Shown: positions 8,603-16,388 of the stretch, piece after piece
Layout: each line of letters starts with the position of its first letter
How positions within the stretch are numbered: position 1 is the first letter of the stretch
NCBI GenBank assembly: GCA_965200005.1
Contig: OZ241331.1
Coordinates: 1,302,001-1,366,000, forward strand
Origin: Aldehydirespirator sp965200005
Lineage (GTDB): Bacteria > Actinomycetota > Acidimicrobiia > Acidimicrobiales > Aldehydirespiratoraceae
Direction of reading: 5' to 3'
Length of the DNA stretch: 64,000 bases
Notes under the pieces: model-generated
Database searches by the model: none
The model's input: the letters and a program-made list of their open reading frames with translations, nothing else
What the model was told of the DNA's origin: nothing
Made by a program: the position numbers and the translations under genes

Positions 8603-10129
8603 ATGTTCAAACTGCCCAAGCAGTTGCGGGTGCTGCTGTTGTTAGTGGCTTTAGTGCTGCTGACGGCGGCCTGCCGACTCGACATTTCTGTTGAAGTGCG
8701 TGTCGAGAGCGATGGCGCGGGGATCGTGCTCGTCGCGCTGACCGCCGATGCTGCCGCGGTCAACCAGGTGCCGAACCTCGCCGAGGGCTTGCGCCTTGAA
8801 GATGCCCGCGACGCAGGCTGGACGGTTGCAGGGCCCCAGCCCCGCGACAGTCGCGGTGTTGAGGTAAAAGCGTCCAAGCGGTTCGAGTCGGCGTCGCAGT
8901 TGCCCGCCATCCTTGACGAACTTGCAGGCTCCGGCAATCTGTTCTCAAACGTGAGCTTGACGCAGTCACGTTCGTTTGCTCGCACCGAATACGACTTCAG
9001 CGTGGACGTCAATCCGTCGCCTCCTCTGGAGACCTTCAGCGACCCCGAGGTTGCCCAGTTGCTTGACGGGCACTACTTCGGGCGCCCGCTCGAAGAACTC
9101 ACTGCTCGGGCAGATCCCAGCCAGTCGCTCGGGCTCACCTTGGCAGTCACGCTGATCAACGCCGAAGGCGAGTTCACCTCCGATACGGCTTCGGTGGACG
9201 GCCGGACAGCGACTTGGAACTTCGCTTATGGCGATGAGCCGGCCTCGGTGGAGGCAACGGCTGTGGTCAACGATGCCACACCGGCGATGTGGATGAACGT
9301 CTTCTGGGCTGCCGTGGCGGGGCTGGGGTTGCTGCTGGTGATTGTGGTGATTGGCTCCGTGGTCAGCCTGGTGCGAAAGCCCAGAGGACGTCGTTTGCGT
9401 CCCTGGCGACGGCGCCGCCGGTCACCGAAACGTCAGGAGAGAAAGGAAGCCAAGAAGGAGAAGCAAGAGACCGAGGCTCCGGCCCGCCAGCGACTGTTGA
9501 GGTTGCTGGTGATGGATGTCCATGGTGTGATCGTGCGACCCACTGATCCCCTTGAAGGGCTTCTGTTGGGTGTGATTGCTGCGCGAAATCCAGACATCGA
9601 TCCGGATTTGGTACGTGACCGGTACCGGAAGCTCATCTTGGGTCGTCTCACACCTGAGGAGTTCTGGAGCGATCTCGGATTCGGCCCGATCAGCCGCCAG
9701 ATCGAGACCACCTACCTATCGTCGTTCAAACTTGTGCCCGGGTTGCACGACTTCCTTGACATCGTTAAGCAGAAGCGACTTCCGGTAGCGGTTGTGGGGA
9801 ACCAGCCCAAAGAGTGGGGTCGACGCTTACAGCGCATGGCCGATCTAGAAGACTCGGTGTCTTCTTGGCTCGTGAGTGGTGAAGTTGGAGCTGTGCTGCC
9901 AGAGCCGTCGCTGCTAGAAGCAACCCGGCGTGTCATGTCGGTTGATCGTTACGACTGCTATTATCTGTCGAGCGTCGAAGAGAATCTCGATGCGGCCGCG
10001 AAGATGGGGATGGCGACGGCCTACTTCAGCGCCAGTCCCGACGACGCAACCGACACCAAGCACACGATTGTGAAGGGATTCGAGCACATCCTGCGGGCAC
10101 GCGCTACAGGCACCAGCCAGCAACTCTGA
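8603..10129 (+). CDS. lipoprotein-TM-HAD fusion with degenerate HAD catalytic motifs
   Basis: 508 aa from the ATG at 8603 (an in-frame TTG at 8588 is an alternative). Residues 1-24 are a lipoprotein signal ending LLTAAC. Residues ~25-225 form an extracytoplasmic beta-rich domain like the LppM family (RLDISVEVRVESDGAGIV). Residues ~232-257 are a transmembrane helix, followed by a very basic stretch (RGRRLRPWRRRRR), then a cytoplasmic HAD-IA-like domain (~300-495). In the HAD part, motif I reads MDVHGV (His307 in place of the second Asp), motif II reads GNQ, motif III has Leu-Pro in place of Lys-Pro (432-433), and motif IV has Ser-Ser (456-457) in place of Asp-Asp. The fold seems kept while phosphatase chemistry is probably lost, suggesting a sensor or scaffold across the membrane. 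Confidence 0.85.
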   Translation: MFKLPKQLRVLLLLVALVLLTAACRLDISVEVRVESDGAGIVLVALTADAAAVNQVPNLAEGLRLEDARDAGWTVAGPQPRDSRGVEVKASKRFESASQLPAILDELAGSGNLFSNVSLTQSRSFARTEYDFSVDVNPSPPLETFSDPEVAQLLDGHYFGRPLEELTARADPSQSLGLTLAVTLINAEGEFTSDTASVDGRTATWNFAYGDEPASVEATAVVNDATPAMWMNVFWAAVAGLGLLLVIVVIGSVVSLVRKPRGRRLRPWRRRRRSPKRQERKEAKKEKQETEAPARQRLLRLLVMDVHGVIVRPTDPLEGLLLGVIAARNPDIDPDLVRDRYRKLILGRLTPEEFWSDLGFGPISRQIETTYLSSFKLVPGLHDFLDIVKQKRLPVAVVGNQPKEWGRRLQRMADLEDSVSSWLVSGEVGAVLPEPSLLEATRRVMSVDRYDCYYLSSVEENLDAAAKMGMATAYFSASPDDATDTKHTIVKGFEHILRARATGTSQQL

Positions 10130-10144
10130 CGCTGCCATAGCCGG

Positions 10145-10164
10145 GGCCCACCGGTGGCCGGGCC
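10145..10164 (+). terminator. possible hairpin terminator after the lipoprotein-HAD gene
   Basis: GGCCC and GGGCC arms separated by ten bases lie 15 bases after the stop, between two converging transcripts (the HAD fusion and the tRNA). There is no T-tract. It could equally be a chance GC-rich palindrome. Confidence 0.3.
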
Positions 10165-10181
10165 ACGGTGCATCAAGGTGA

Positions 10182-10253
10182 GCCCGAGACAGGAATCGAA
10201 CCTGCGACCTGCTGTTTACAAGACAGCTGCTCTACCGACTGAGCTACTCGGGC
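10182..10253 (-). tRNA. tRNA-Thr (anticodon TGT)
   Basis: The minus strand folds into a complete cloverleaf. The acceptor stem is GCCCGAG/CTCGGGC, the D arm GCTCAGTCGGTAGAGC, the anticodon stem GCTGT/ACAGC with loop CTTGTAA (anticodon TGT, reading ACA/ACG Thr codons), and the T arm GCAGG-TTCGATT-CCTGT. It is 72 nt long, with no encoded CCA. It lies alone between a plus-strand gene and a minus-strand lipoprotein gene. Confidence 0.97.
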
Positions 10254-10352
10254 GAAGAGGTTGCTGCTGATCAGCCGCTTCCGACCGACGATTGTAGGCC
10301 ATACGTCGTGGACTCCTGAAGCGTCATGCACCTGCGGCAACCCAAGAGGCTC

Positions 10353-11954
10353 CTAGTTGCTACCCGTGAAGCTAGCGCCGGTGGAGAAGGCGCTGCTCAG
10401 CAGGGTTACCAGATAAAGCTGATCGTCGGTCAGCTCTGACCATTCCGCTATCTCGGTATTTTCAGGTGCGGTAACCGTCACTTCATGGTCGGTGGGTGCA
10501 ACACCTATGCGCACGGTCAACTCGAAGGGGAAGTTGCCGTAGATCTCTCCAATGGTCGAGGACTCAAAGAAGAGAACCTCACCGTCAGCTCCAACTGTGA
10601 GCCTCAGTGTCGTCTCAAGCTCGTCAACGAAGCCTTCCAACGCCGCAAAACTTGCCGATGCGTCCTCTGCGTTACCTGCGAGCGCTTCTTGTTGGATCCA
10701 ACCGTGCCACTGTTGCGACGTGAGCGTTGCCTCTAGATCCGTTTCGGTGCCGCCCGTCACGGTGTCAGAGACTGAGTGATCGATGCGCCAGTCGAGTGTC
10801 CGTAGCCAGCCCGGAGGCATGAATGCGAACGCGTCTGGCGCTAGAGCTAGCGCATCACTGAGGTTGAGGGTCGAAGCACTATCAATCGCAATCCAGATCG
10901 GAGCGCCGTCCTCAGTTGGCAATCGCAACCAGTATTCGCCTTGCTCACTGCCTGGTGTGTGCATGATGGCTCCACCCCTGAGGTTCGCCAGTTCCGCTTG
11001 TACAAAGTCGTCGATTCCAAATCCTGTTGCCAAGAGGTCGTGTAGTTCCAGCATCCAGCCGCCGCGGTTGTCTCGCTGCCAACCGGCAGCGAGAGTCATC
11101 ATTGTTCCAGTCGTGCTCGTGTCGCCAGTCTGAACCACGACCATGATGTCGTACAGTCCCGGAACATCGAAACCGAGATCGTTGGCACCATCAAGTCGTT
11201 CCACGACCCTGTTGATGACACTTCGTGCCTCGGCTTCCGTGTCTCCGACTCCAGCGTCTGGCTCGAAGGCCTCCACGTCTTGCACGTCGTGGGTGACTTC
11301 TGCTCCCGTAGTCGCAGAGGACGACTGCGGATCACCGGCGTCCGGGCTCTCTGACGGAGCACTTCCCGTCAGTGGCTCCTCTGCCAGTGAGTGCTCCGTC
11401 TCTGGAATTGTTTGCAGTTCACCTGCCGCCTGCGAACTCTCACCCGCGCTCTCGAAGGTTTGCGGTACCTCGGTGACGGTTGATTGATTCGCGGCGGCAA
11501 TGTCGGGAGCTTGTTGGGACACATCAGACTGAACACTGACATCTTGCGTGTCGCCTTCGTTGAGGTTCTCCTCAGAACCCGAGTCGTTCAGGCCAGAGGT
11601 GCTGTTGTCCGGTTCAGCGGGCTTGTCGGGGCGATTCGTGCTGACCGTTGATGTCGTCGGTGGTGTCCGGTCGATCGATTCATCGCCGTCCGCCGGTAAC
11701 GCTTGGGTGACATCAGCTGGCTCAGTATGGGTCACGCTGCCACCACTGCAAGCAACTGTGAAGATGAGCAAAAGGGGAGCAACGCACCGTGTCAGCGAAG
11801 AACGCGACCGCTGTCCTCTCTGTTCGTGCCCGGGGCTTGGGCCCCCTGGAGTTCGTGTCTTGGCAACCTTGAGGTTGAGATCCAAGAGTGATTGGTTTGA
11901 TTTACATTTCATAAACATGACTGAAAGAATATGAGAAGCTACGCCGATCCGCAA
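10353..11954 (-). CDS. predicted lipoprotein with long Ser/Thr/acidic linker and C-terminal LppX/LolA-like region
   Basis: Up to 533 aa. A signal with lipobox FTVAC places the anchored Cys at residue 69 of the longest form. That is far too deep for a normal signal, so the true start is probably later: the ATG codons at residues 13 and 15, or a TTG near residue 24. Residues ~70-230 are a low-complexity, proline-poor, Asp/Glu/Ser/Thr-rich linker (wall-spanning type). The C-terminal ~300 residues (from VERLDGANDLGFDVPG) are globular with beta-strand-like alternation, as in mycobacterial LppX/LprG-type lipid-binding lipoproteins. That resemblance is inference. It is divergent from the LytR_C gene. 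Confidence 0.7.
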   Translation of the reverse strand: MRIGVASHILSVMFMKCKSNQSLLDLNLKVAKTRTPGGPSPGHEQRGQRSRSSLTRCVAPLLLIFTVACSGGSVTHTEPADVTQALPADGDESIDRTPPTTSTVSTNRPDKPAEPDNSTSGLNDSGSEENLNEGDTQDVSVQSDVSQQAPDIAAANQSTVTEVPQTFESAGESSQAAGELQTIPETEHSLAEEPLTGSAPSESPDAGDPQSSSATTGAEVTHDVQDVEAFEPDAGVGDTEAEARSVINRVVERLDGANDLGFDVPGLYDIMVVVQTGDTSTTGTMMTLAAGWQRDNRGGWMLELHDLLATGFGIDDFVQAELANLRGGAIMHTPGSEQGEYWLRLPTEDGAPIWIAIDSASTLNLSDALALAPDAFAFMPPGWLRTLDWRIDHSVSDTVTGGTETDLEATLTSQQWHGWIQQEALAGNAEDASASFAALEGFVDELETTLRLTVGADGEVLFFESSTIGEIYGNFPFELTVRIGVAPTDHEVTVTAPENTEIAEWSELTDDQLYLVTLLSSAFSTGASFTGSN

Positions 11955-12051
11955 CGGTCATCTCTGATCCATGATTGTCGGCAACTTCGTAAACAGCCCT
12001 GGGATTGGCTAACCACGACGGCTTGAGTGTCAGGCGCTAACCTTGCCCGAC

Positions 12052-12654
12052 ATGACACCCCAGAACTATCCCCAGGGAGGCGGCGGCGCGGCTGGACGCG
12101 GGATCGTCATCGTGGGAATAGCGATCGTTGTCGGGGTGTACTTGCTCGCCCGTGCGTTCAGTGGTGCTGAGCCCGACGATGTGGTGGCAGGCCCTGGTGA
12201 TGAAGAGGTTGCCGACGACGAAGAAAACGGTGACTCTGCGACCGGTGAGGAAGACGAGACTGGTGCAACCACGTCAACCACGACGACAACCACTACCACG
12301 ACGTTGCCACCACCCGTCATCACACACGCGCCTAACGAGGTTCGGGTAGCTGCCGTTAATGGCACGGGTGCGCCTGGGCTCGCTGGTGCCGCAGCAGCCG
12401 AACTCAGCGCTTTGGGTTTCCAGACAAGGGCCAAGAACGCCGTCAGCTTCGCCATGACAGAGTCGATGATCTATTACCAACCCGGTTACACAGATGACGC
12501 CAAAGCCATTGCTGCCTCGCTGAGCGCGCCACTAGACATTCTGACCCCGGCTCCAGCAACGGTCCTCACGCTGGTCCGCAACCCCGAAGATGTCAGCGAT
12601 TTCCACATCTTTGTCGTGTTGGCGGCCGATGGCGCCATACCAATAGTCGTCTAA
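12052..12654 (+). CDS. LytR C-terminal-domain membrane protein
   Basis: About 200 aa from the ATG at 12052 (a TTG at 12043 is in frame). A short cytoplasmic head with Gly-rich PQGGGGAAGRG is followed by one transmembrane helix (IVIVGIAIVVGVYLLARAF) and an acidic then poly-Thr linker (nine Thr in a row near 12280-12305). The LytR_C domain comes last (VRVAAVNGTGAPGLAGAAAAELSALGFQ). LytR_C domains occur at the end of LCP wall-ligases or alone behind a TM helix, facing the cell wall; their ligand is not established. No LCP catalytic domain is present. Confidence 0.85.
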   Translation: MTPQNYPQGGGGAAGRGIVIVGIAIVVGVYLLARAFSGAEPDDVVAGPGDEEVADDEENGDSATGEEDETGATTSTTTTTTTTTLPPPVITHAPNEVRVAAVNGTGAPGLAGAAAAELSALGFQTRAKNAVSFAMTESMIYYQPGYTDDAKAIAASLSAPLDILTPAPATVLTLVRNPEDVSDFHIFVVLAADGAIPIVV

Positions 12655-12700
12655 ACGAACGTCAACGACCCTGGCGTGGTGGCCTGGGTCGCATTGGTTG

Positions 12701-13738
12701 GTGCGAGTTCTTGCGTGCCCGGACAAGTTTCGGGGCACTGCCACAGCCTCAGAGATCGCTCGTGCAGTTGGTGCTGCAGCTCGTGGCATCGCAGTTGTTG
12801 ATGAAGCTCCGATGGCCGACGGAGGCGAGGGCACTCTTGAGGCTCTAGGCGGATCCAACCGCGAATCTGCGGTCACGGGCCCGCTGGGTCTGGCGGTCAT
12901 GGCAGAGTGGGGCTTGCGTGACGGTGTGGCCGTTATCGAGATGGCACGGGCATCTGGTCTTGAGCTAGCCGGAGGTGCTTCAGGAAACCGACCGATTGAA
13001 GCCACTACTGCTGGGACGGGTGAACTCATCGCTGAAGCGGTTGGCGCAGGTGCAAACACGATCATTGTTGCGGTTGGTGGATCGGCGACAACCGATGGCG
13101 GGATCGGAGCCCTCGAAGCCATGCCGCCGCGCTCCCAAATGGCCGCGGTCAAGATGGTCGTTGCCTGTGACGTGCGAACTCGTTTTGTTGATGCCGCAGC
13201 AGTGTTCGGCCCCCAGAAGGGCGCCACGGCAGCTCAAGTTGAGTTCCTAACTCACCGCCTAAGGCGTCTCGCCCAGACATACAAGAACCGTTATGGCGTT
13301 GACGTGACCCGCTTGGAGCACGCCGGAGCCGCCGGCGGACTTGCAGGCGGACTGGCAGTCCGAGGTGCTCAGCTCGTCGACGGCTTCAAGTTTGTCGCTG
13401 AAGCAACCGACCTGCGCCGCCGCATCCAGCGAGCAGATCTGGTAATCACCGGCGAGGGCCGTTACGACGCCACTTCACTAAAGGGCAAAGTAGTCGGCGG
13501 TGTCACCGCGATGGCCGCAAATTCCGGGAAGCCGGTGATCGCCGTCGTAGGCACCACCGACCCTGCAGCGCCAGTCCCCGATCACCTAACTGTGCTCAAC
13601 CTCACGCAACTCTTCGGACCCCAACAGGCCCTCACCAACCCCCACCAATGCGTCCAGTCCGCAATCACCAAGATTCTGACGTCCTCGAAGCCAACTGAGC
13701 ACCGAGCTAAGGACCAATGCGGAAGTCGAGCGCGTTGA
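12701..13738 (+). CDS. glycerate kinase
   Basis: GlxK/GarK-family kinase that phosphorylates D-glycerate (product 2- or 3-phosphoglycerate by subfamily). Motifs present: N-terminal LACPDKFRGTATASEIA, MADGGEGTLEAL, VAVGGSATTDGGIGALEAM, HAGAAGGLAGGL, and C-terminal VITGEGRYDATSLKGKVVGGV. At about 345 aa it is a little shorter than the common ~370-380. Starts are GTG 12701 or the preceding TTG 12698. The last 32 bases overlap the 3' end of the convergent PIN gene, and the final residues (HRAKDQCGSRAR) lie in that overlap. Confidence 0.93.
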   Translation: MRVLACPDKFRGTATASEIARAVGAAARGIAVVDEAPMADGGEGTLEALGGSNRESAVTGPLGLAVMAEWGLRDGVAVIEMARASGLELAGGASGNRPIEATTAGTGELIAEAVGAGANTIIVAVGGSATTDGGIGALEAMPPRSQMAAVKMVVACDVRTRFVDAAAVFGPQKGATAAQVEFLTHRLRRLAQTYKNRYGVDVTRLEHAGAAGGLAGGLAVRGAQLVDGFKFVAEATDLRRRIQRADLVITGEGRYDATSLKGKVVGGVTAMAANSGKPVIAVVGTTDPAAPVPDHLTVLNLTQLFGPQQALTNPHQCVQSAITKILTSSKPTEHRAKDQCGSRAR

Positions 13739-14198
13739 TTAGCCCGACCGTGTCGATACACCGAATCCCGAGGTCGCGGCAGACATCGGGGATGTGCCTG
13801 CGGGCACGCTTCTTTCCTGGTTTAGATATCTCGGTCGTCACCACGCATCGGTTGGTTGGTGACTTGGACGCGTAGCCAATCAAGAACGGATCGCGGCCAA
13901 GTTCGTCGACTTCAACGTCGGTCAAGTCATCACCGTACCCCTTGCTCACGACTGCGCTAATGACTGAAGCTTCGGCCTCCTCCCCGAAGACCAGGTGTGA
14001 CTTCACTGGATCGGATCGCGCCCACTTAGCGAGCAAGTCGTGACCGTCCTTGAACTCTTCCCAGATCTCCCTCGGGATAGCGATCCTTCCTGACTCTCCC
14101 TTCTCAATGAGCCAGTCCCAGAAGTGTGGGATGCGATCGAGTTGAAAGAAGCCTCGTGCTGCGTCGATCAGCACATTCGCATCGAGCAGGTAGAGCAA
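13707..14198 (-). CDS. PIN-like DUF4411 protein, predicted ribonuclease toxin
   Basis: 163 aa. The N-terminus LYLLDANVLIDAARGFF has the first PIN-domain Asp. Conserved acidic residues follow in EEAEASVISAV, and GRDPFLIGYASKSPTNRCVVTTE is the DUF4411 version of the PIN core (D-x-x-LI-x-A-A plus VVT-E). The C-terminus IPDVCRDLGIRCIDTVGLI is also typical. It starts with TTG eight bases after the stop of the XRE-ImmA gene, so they form one operon. This two-gene layout is a known predicted toxin-antitoxin-like pair; the RNase activity here is inferred. Confidence 0.88.
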   Translation of the reverse strand: MLYLLDANVLIDAARGFFQLDRIPHFWDWLIEKGESGRIAIPREIWEEFKDGHDLLAKWARSDPVKSHLVFGEEAEASVISAVVSKGYGDDLTDVEVDELGRDPFLIGYASKSPTNRCVVTTEISKPGKKRARRHIPDVCRDLGIRCIDTVGLINALDFRIGP

Positions 14199-14206
14199 GT
14201 GCGGCC

Positions 14207-15406
14207 TTAGGCGCCGACTAGCGCGCTGTCTTCACGCAGCAACTGGTCTACGTTCTTTGGCCTAACTCCGAGGATCTTTCCGGCTCGACCAGTGGTGAGG
14301 GATCCGACCTCGTATAGGTACTTCACCGCTTTGAGGAGGCCAGGCCCCAGTCGATGCCGCCGTACGACGTAGTACGACGGTCCGCCGCCCTGCTCGTTAC
14401 GGGCTCGTTTCTGTTGCGACCGCCACTGCCCCATCAGCATTGTGTGGAGGGTTGAGTACACATCGGAGGAGAGTTCTCCTGCCTCATGCAGCCGGTAGGC
14501 GATCATTGGACGACTCACGTTGTGTTCGGTAGCGAACTTGGTGATCGGCGGAAGTGCGGCAGTCGCCTCCACGTTGCGTATCTGATCTGCTAGAGGCCTC
14601 AACTCGTGCTCGGCGAGGAGGATGCGGCTTGCTACCTGGTTGCAGAATCGCTCGATTTGGGTAGAGCCGTAGACGTCGCTAACGCCAGTGTCACCTAGCA
14701 GGATGTGGCAGAGTTCGTGCAGCATCGTGAACGACCAAGCCGCACGCGCGTCCCGGTCGTTGATCACCACAAACGGTGCTACGTCGTCGGCGAGCGCGAA
14801 CCCACGGAAGGTCGTGGCAGAGATTGAATTGTGTCTGGGACTGCCCAGATCACCCATCAGCAAGACGAACACACCACAGGCTTCCGTCCAGTTCCTGAGC
14901 AGTGCAAACGCCTCGTCGTAGCTGCGCTGTTTCCGGAAGACAGCAAGGTTGAAGCCGAGCACGTCCTGCATCACTCGTTGAACTCGCTCAACTCCGTCCT
15001 TTACAGAGCACGAGCCAACAAAGTCCAAGCGTTTGAAGTCGTCTTCGGCCTCCAGGGCGGATCTGATCAGGCCTTGACGCGCCATGACGTTGCGAATCAG
15101 AGCATCCAACATTGGTGCGCCTGCGTCGGGTGAGCTATCGGCCGCCGTCCGAAAGTCGTGTCCCCGGTCACCTCTCCTAGGTGGAGTGTCAAGGTAGAAG
15201 ACGACAAGCGGGCGTCGGTATTGCTTTGCCATACGCGTCAGGAGCGCGCGGCTCGGATCCCTGTCGCCTGCTTCCAGCGCTCTCAGTCGATCGGCAGGTT
15301 CGACACCTCTTGCTAGGCCGAGTTGGATCTTCTTCGCGGCCGTCTCGTGGTTTAGACCGGCGGTCTCACGTGCCCACCGCAAGATATCGGGATTCACCTT
15401 CGGCAT
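14207..15406 (-). CDS. XRE-family regulator fused to ImmA/IrrE metallopeptidase domain
   Basis: 399 aa. Residues ~1-65 form a helix-turn-helix of the XRE type (ILRWARETAGLNHETAAKKI, with LRALEAGDRDPSRALLTRMAKQY). Residues ~140-300 form the COG2856/ImmA-IrrE Zn-peptidase domain, with the zinc motif HELCHILLG near residue 230. In this family the protein represses its own operon and is thought to counteract the partner, here the PIN protein just downstream. A pair of 10-bp direct repeats lies directly upstream of the ATG and is a natural operator candidate. GC and codon use look like the neighbours. Confidence 0.9.
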   Translation of the reverse strand: MPKVNPDILRWARETAGLNHETAAKKIQLGLARGVEPADRLRALEAGDRDPSRALLTRMAKQYRRPLVVFYLDTPPRRGDRGHDFRTAADSSPDAGAPMLDALIRNVMARQGLIRSALEAEDDFKRLDFVGSCSVKDGVERVQRVMQDVLGFNLAVFRKQRSYDEAFALLRNWTEACGVFVLLMGDLGSPRHNSISATTFRGFALADDVAPFVVINDRDARAAWSFTMLHELCHILLGDTGVSDVYGSTQIERFCNQVASRILLAEHELRPLADQIRNVEATAALPPITKFATEHNVSRPMIAYRLHEAGELSSDVYSTLHTMLMGQWRSQQKRARNEQGGGPSYYVVRRHRLGPGLLKAVKYLYEVGSLTTGRAGKILGVRPKNVDQLLREDSALVGA

Positions 15407-15430
15407 GATCTGAGTGGTCCTAGGAGAAGT

Positions 15431-15464
15431 GTTCTACGTGATGGGCAGCGATTAGTTCTACGTG
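15431..15464 (-). promoter_or_regulatory. paired direct repeats upstream of the XRE-ImmA/PIN operon
   Basis: The 10-mer GTTCTACGTG occurs at 15431-15440 and again at 15455-15464 (24 bases start to start, about two helical turns, same face). It lies 25-58 bases before the start codon of the XRE gene on the opposite strand. Position and spacing suit an autoregulatory operator for the XRE protein; binding is inferred. Confidence 0.45.
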
Positions 15465-15563
15465 TGCTGCAAACAGTGGCTTGTCACTCCACCGTCCTCC
15501 GAGGGTTCTTGGATGTCCCCTGGTTGGTCGGAAAGTGCCGAAATAATAGCAGGCTGGAGGGAC

Positions 15564-15773
15564 TTAGGTTTTCTTTGCGGAGGAGATGAGCCAGCTGAGT
15601 AGGGCTACGAGGATCACTAGCACTACGGCGATGGTTATCAGCCAGACGAAGATGCCAATGAACCAGTTGACAACCTGGACCACGCCTAGTAGCGCCAATG
15701 CTCCAACGATCACGAGCACTGGCCAGGGCAACCCCGAGCGTTGAATTGACTGTTGGGCTGACTTCGAGTCCAC
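15564..15773 (-). CDS. small two-helix membrane protein
   Basis: 69 aa starting at GTG 15773. Two hydrophobic helices are evident: PWPVLVIVGALALLGVVQVV and FIGIFVWLITIAVVLVILVALLSWLI, with a basic SSAKKT tail that would face the cytosol. It is divergent from the CysO-like gene, 73 bases away. I do not recognise a family. Clean hydrophobic periodicity and the absence of a competing frame support it as real. Confidence 0.65.
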   Translation of the reverse strand: MDSKSAQQSIQRSGLPWPVLVIVGALALLGVVQVVNWFIGIFVWLITIAVVLVILVALLSWLISSAKKT

Positions 15774-15846
15774 GATTCAATCATATGTCTTGGGCCGTTA
15801 CGATGAGGAGGGTCAGCCCGAAATCGTTAGGTCAGTGGGGAACGAC

Positions 15847-16128
15847 ATGGCAGTAACAGTGCGAGTGCCCACCACGTTGCGAGCTCTCACGTCGGGATCC
15901 GCAGAAGTGCAAGTGACAGGCAACACACTTGCCGAAGTGCTTGATTCGCTTGAAGCGGCACATCCTGGCTTCCGCAGCCGCATCCTTGATGACGACGGCG
16001 GTCTGCGACGTTTTGTCAATGTCTTTGTGAGCGATGACGACGTGCGGTTCCTTGGCGGGCTCAACACCGAAGTTCCCGACGGCGAGACAGTGACCATCGT
16101 GCCTGCTGTCGCTGGCGGCTGCGGCTGA
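15847..16128 (+). CDS. CysO/MoaD/ThiS-type sulfur-carrier protein with a -GGCG tail
   Basis: 93 aa from ATG 15847, preceded by a GGGGA ribosome site. The ubiquitin-like fold is evident, and RFVNVFVSDDDVRFLGGLNTEVPDGETVTIVPAVAGG closely matches what I recall of mycobacterial CysO, the thiocarboxylate carrier for cysteine synthesis. CysO normally ends at the Gly-Gly that is adenylated and sulfurated. Here two more residues follow, Cys-Gly, so the Gly-Gly is blocked until a protease trims it, as described for QbsE (Cys-Phe removed by QbsD) and Wolinella HcyS. No JAMM protease, MoeB-like activating enzyme or CysM is adjacent. An upstream in-frame TTG at 15790 would add 19 residues without homology. 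Confidence 0.85.
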   Translation: MAVTVRVPTTLRALTSGSAEVQVTGNTLAEVLDSLEAAHPGFRSRILDDDGGLRRFVNVFVSDDDVRFLGGLNTEVPDGETVTIVPAVAGGCG

Positions 16129-16285
16129 CCAACCCGCCCGGCCGCCGTGTTTCGCACCCACGGCGTCTGCAGTTGACCTGAGTGCTCTCAGCTTGCTGGG
16201 AGCCTGCTTGAGGCCTCAAGCGTTGCCTGGTGGTGCGAATAAATCCGGCATTGAGGGACTCTTTCGTTCCCCTATTGGGTTGTGA

Positions 16286-16313
16286 TTGACAGCGACGACC
16301 TGTTGACTAGCAC
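16286..16313 (+). promoter_or_regulatory. candidate groEL promoter
   Basis: TTGACA at 16286-16291 is a perfect sigma-70-type -35 hexamer. With a 16-base spacer the -10 would be TAGCAC (16308-16313), inside the left CIRCE arm, so HrcA binding would block polymerase. The -10 match is modest. Confidence 0.4.
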
Positions 16314-16333
16314 TCGCGGCATGAGAGTGCCAA
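16307..16333 (+). promoter_or_regulatory. CIRCE element (HrcA operator) upstream of groEL
   Basis: CTAGCACTC, nine bases, then GAGTGCCAA. This matches the CIRCE consensus TTAGCACTC-N9-GAGTGCTAA, with only the outermost bases changed. It lies 55 bases before the groEL ATG, indicating heat-inducible repression by HrcA, whose gene is not in this window. Confidence 0.92.
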
Positions 16334-16388
16334 ACCTGTCAATATCGAGGCCCCGGCCCTATCAGGTGGGCCGTTTCGGGAGGTTCCC

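Noticed and set aside
12532..13227. 231-codon minus-strand frame
   Set aside because: Ala/Pro/Ser-rich shadow of the LytR_C and glycerate kinase genes.
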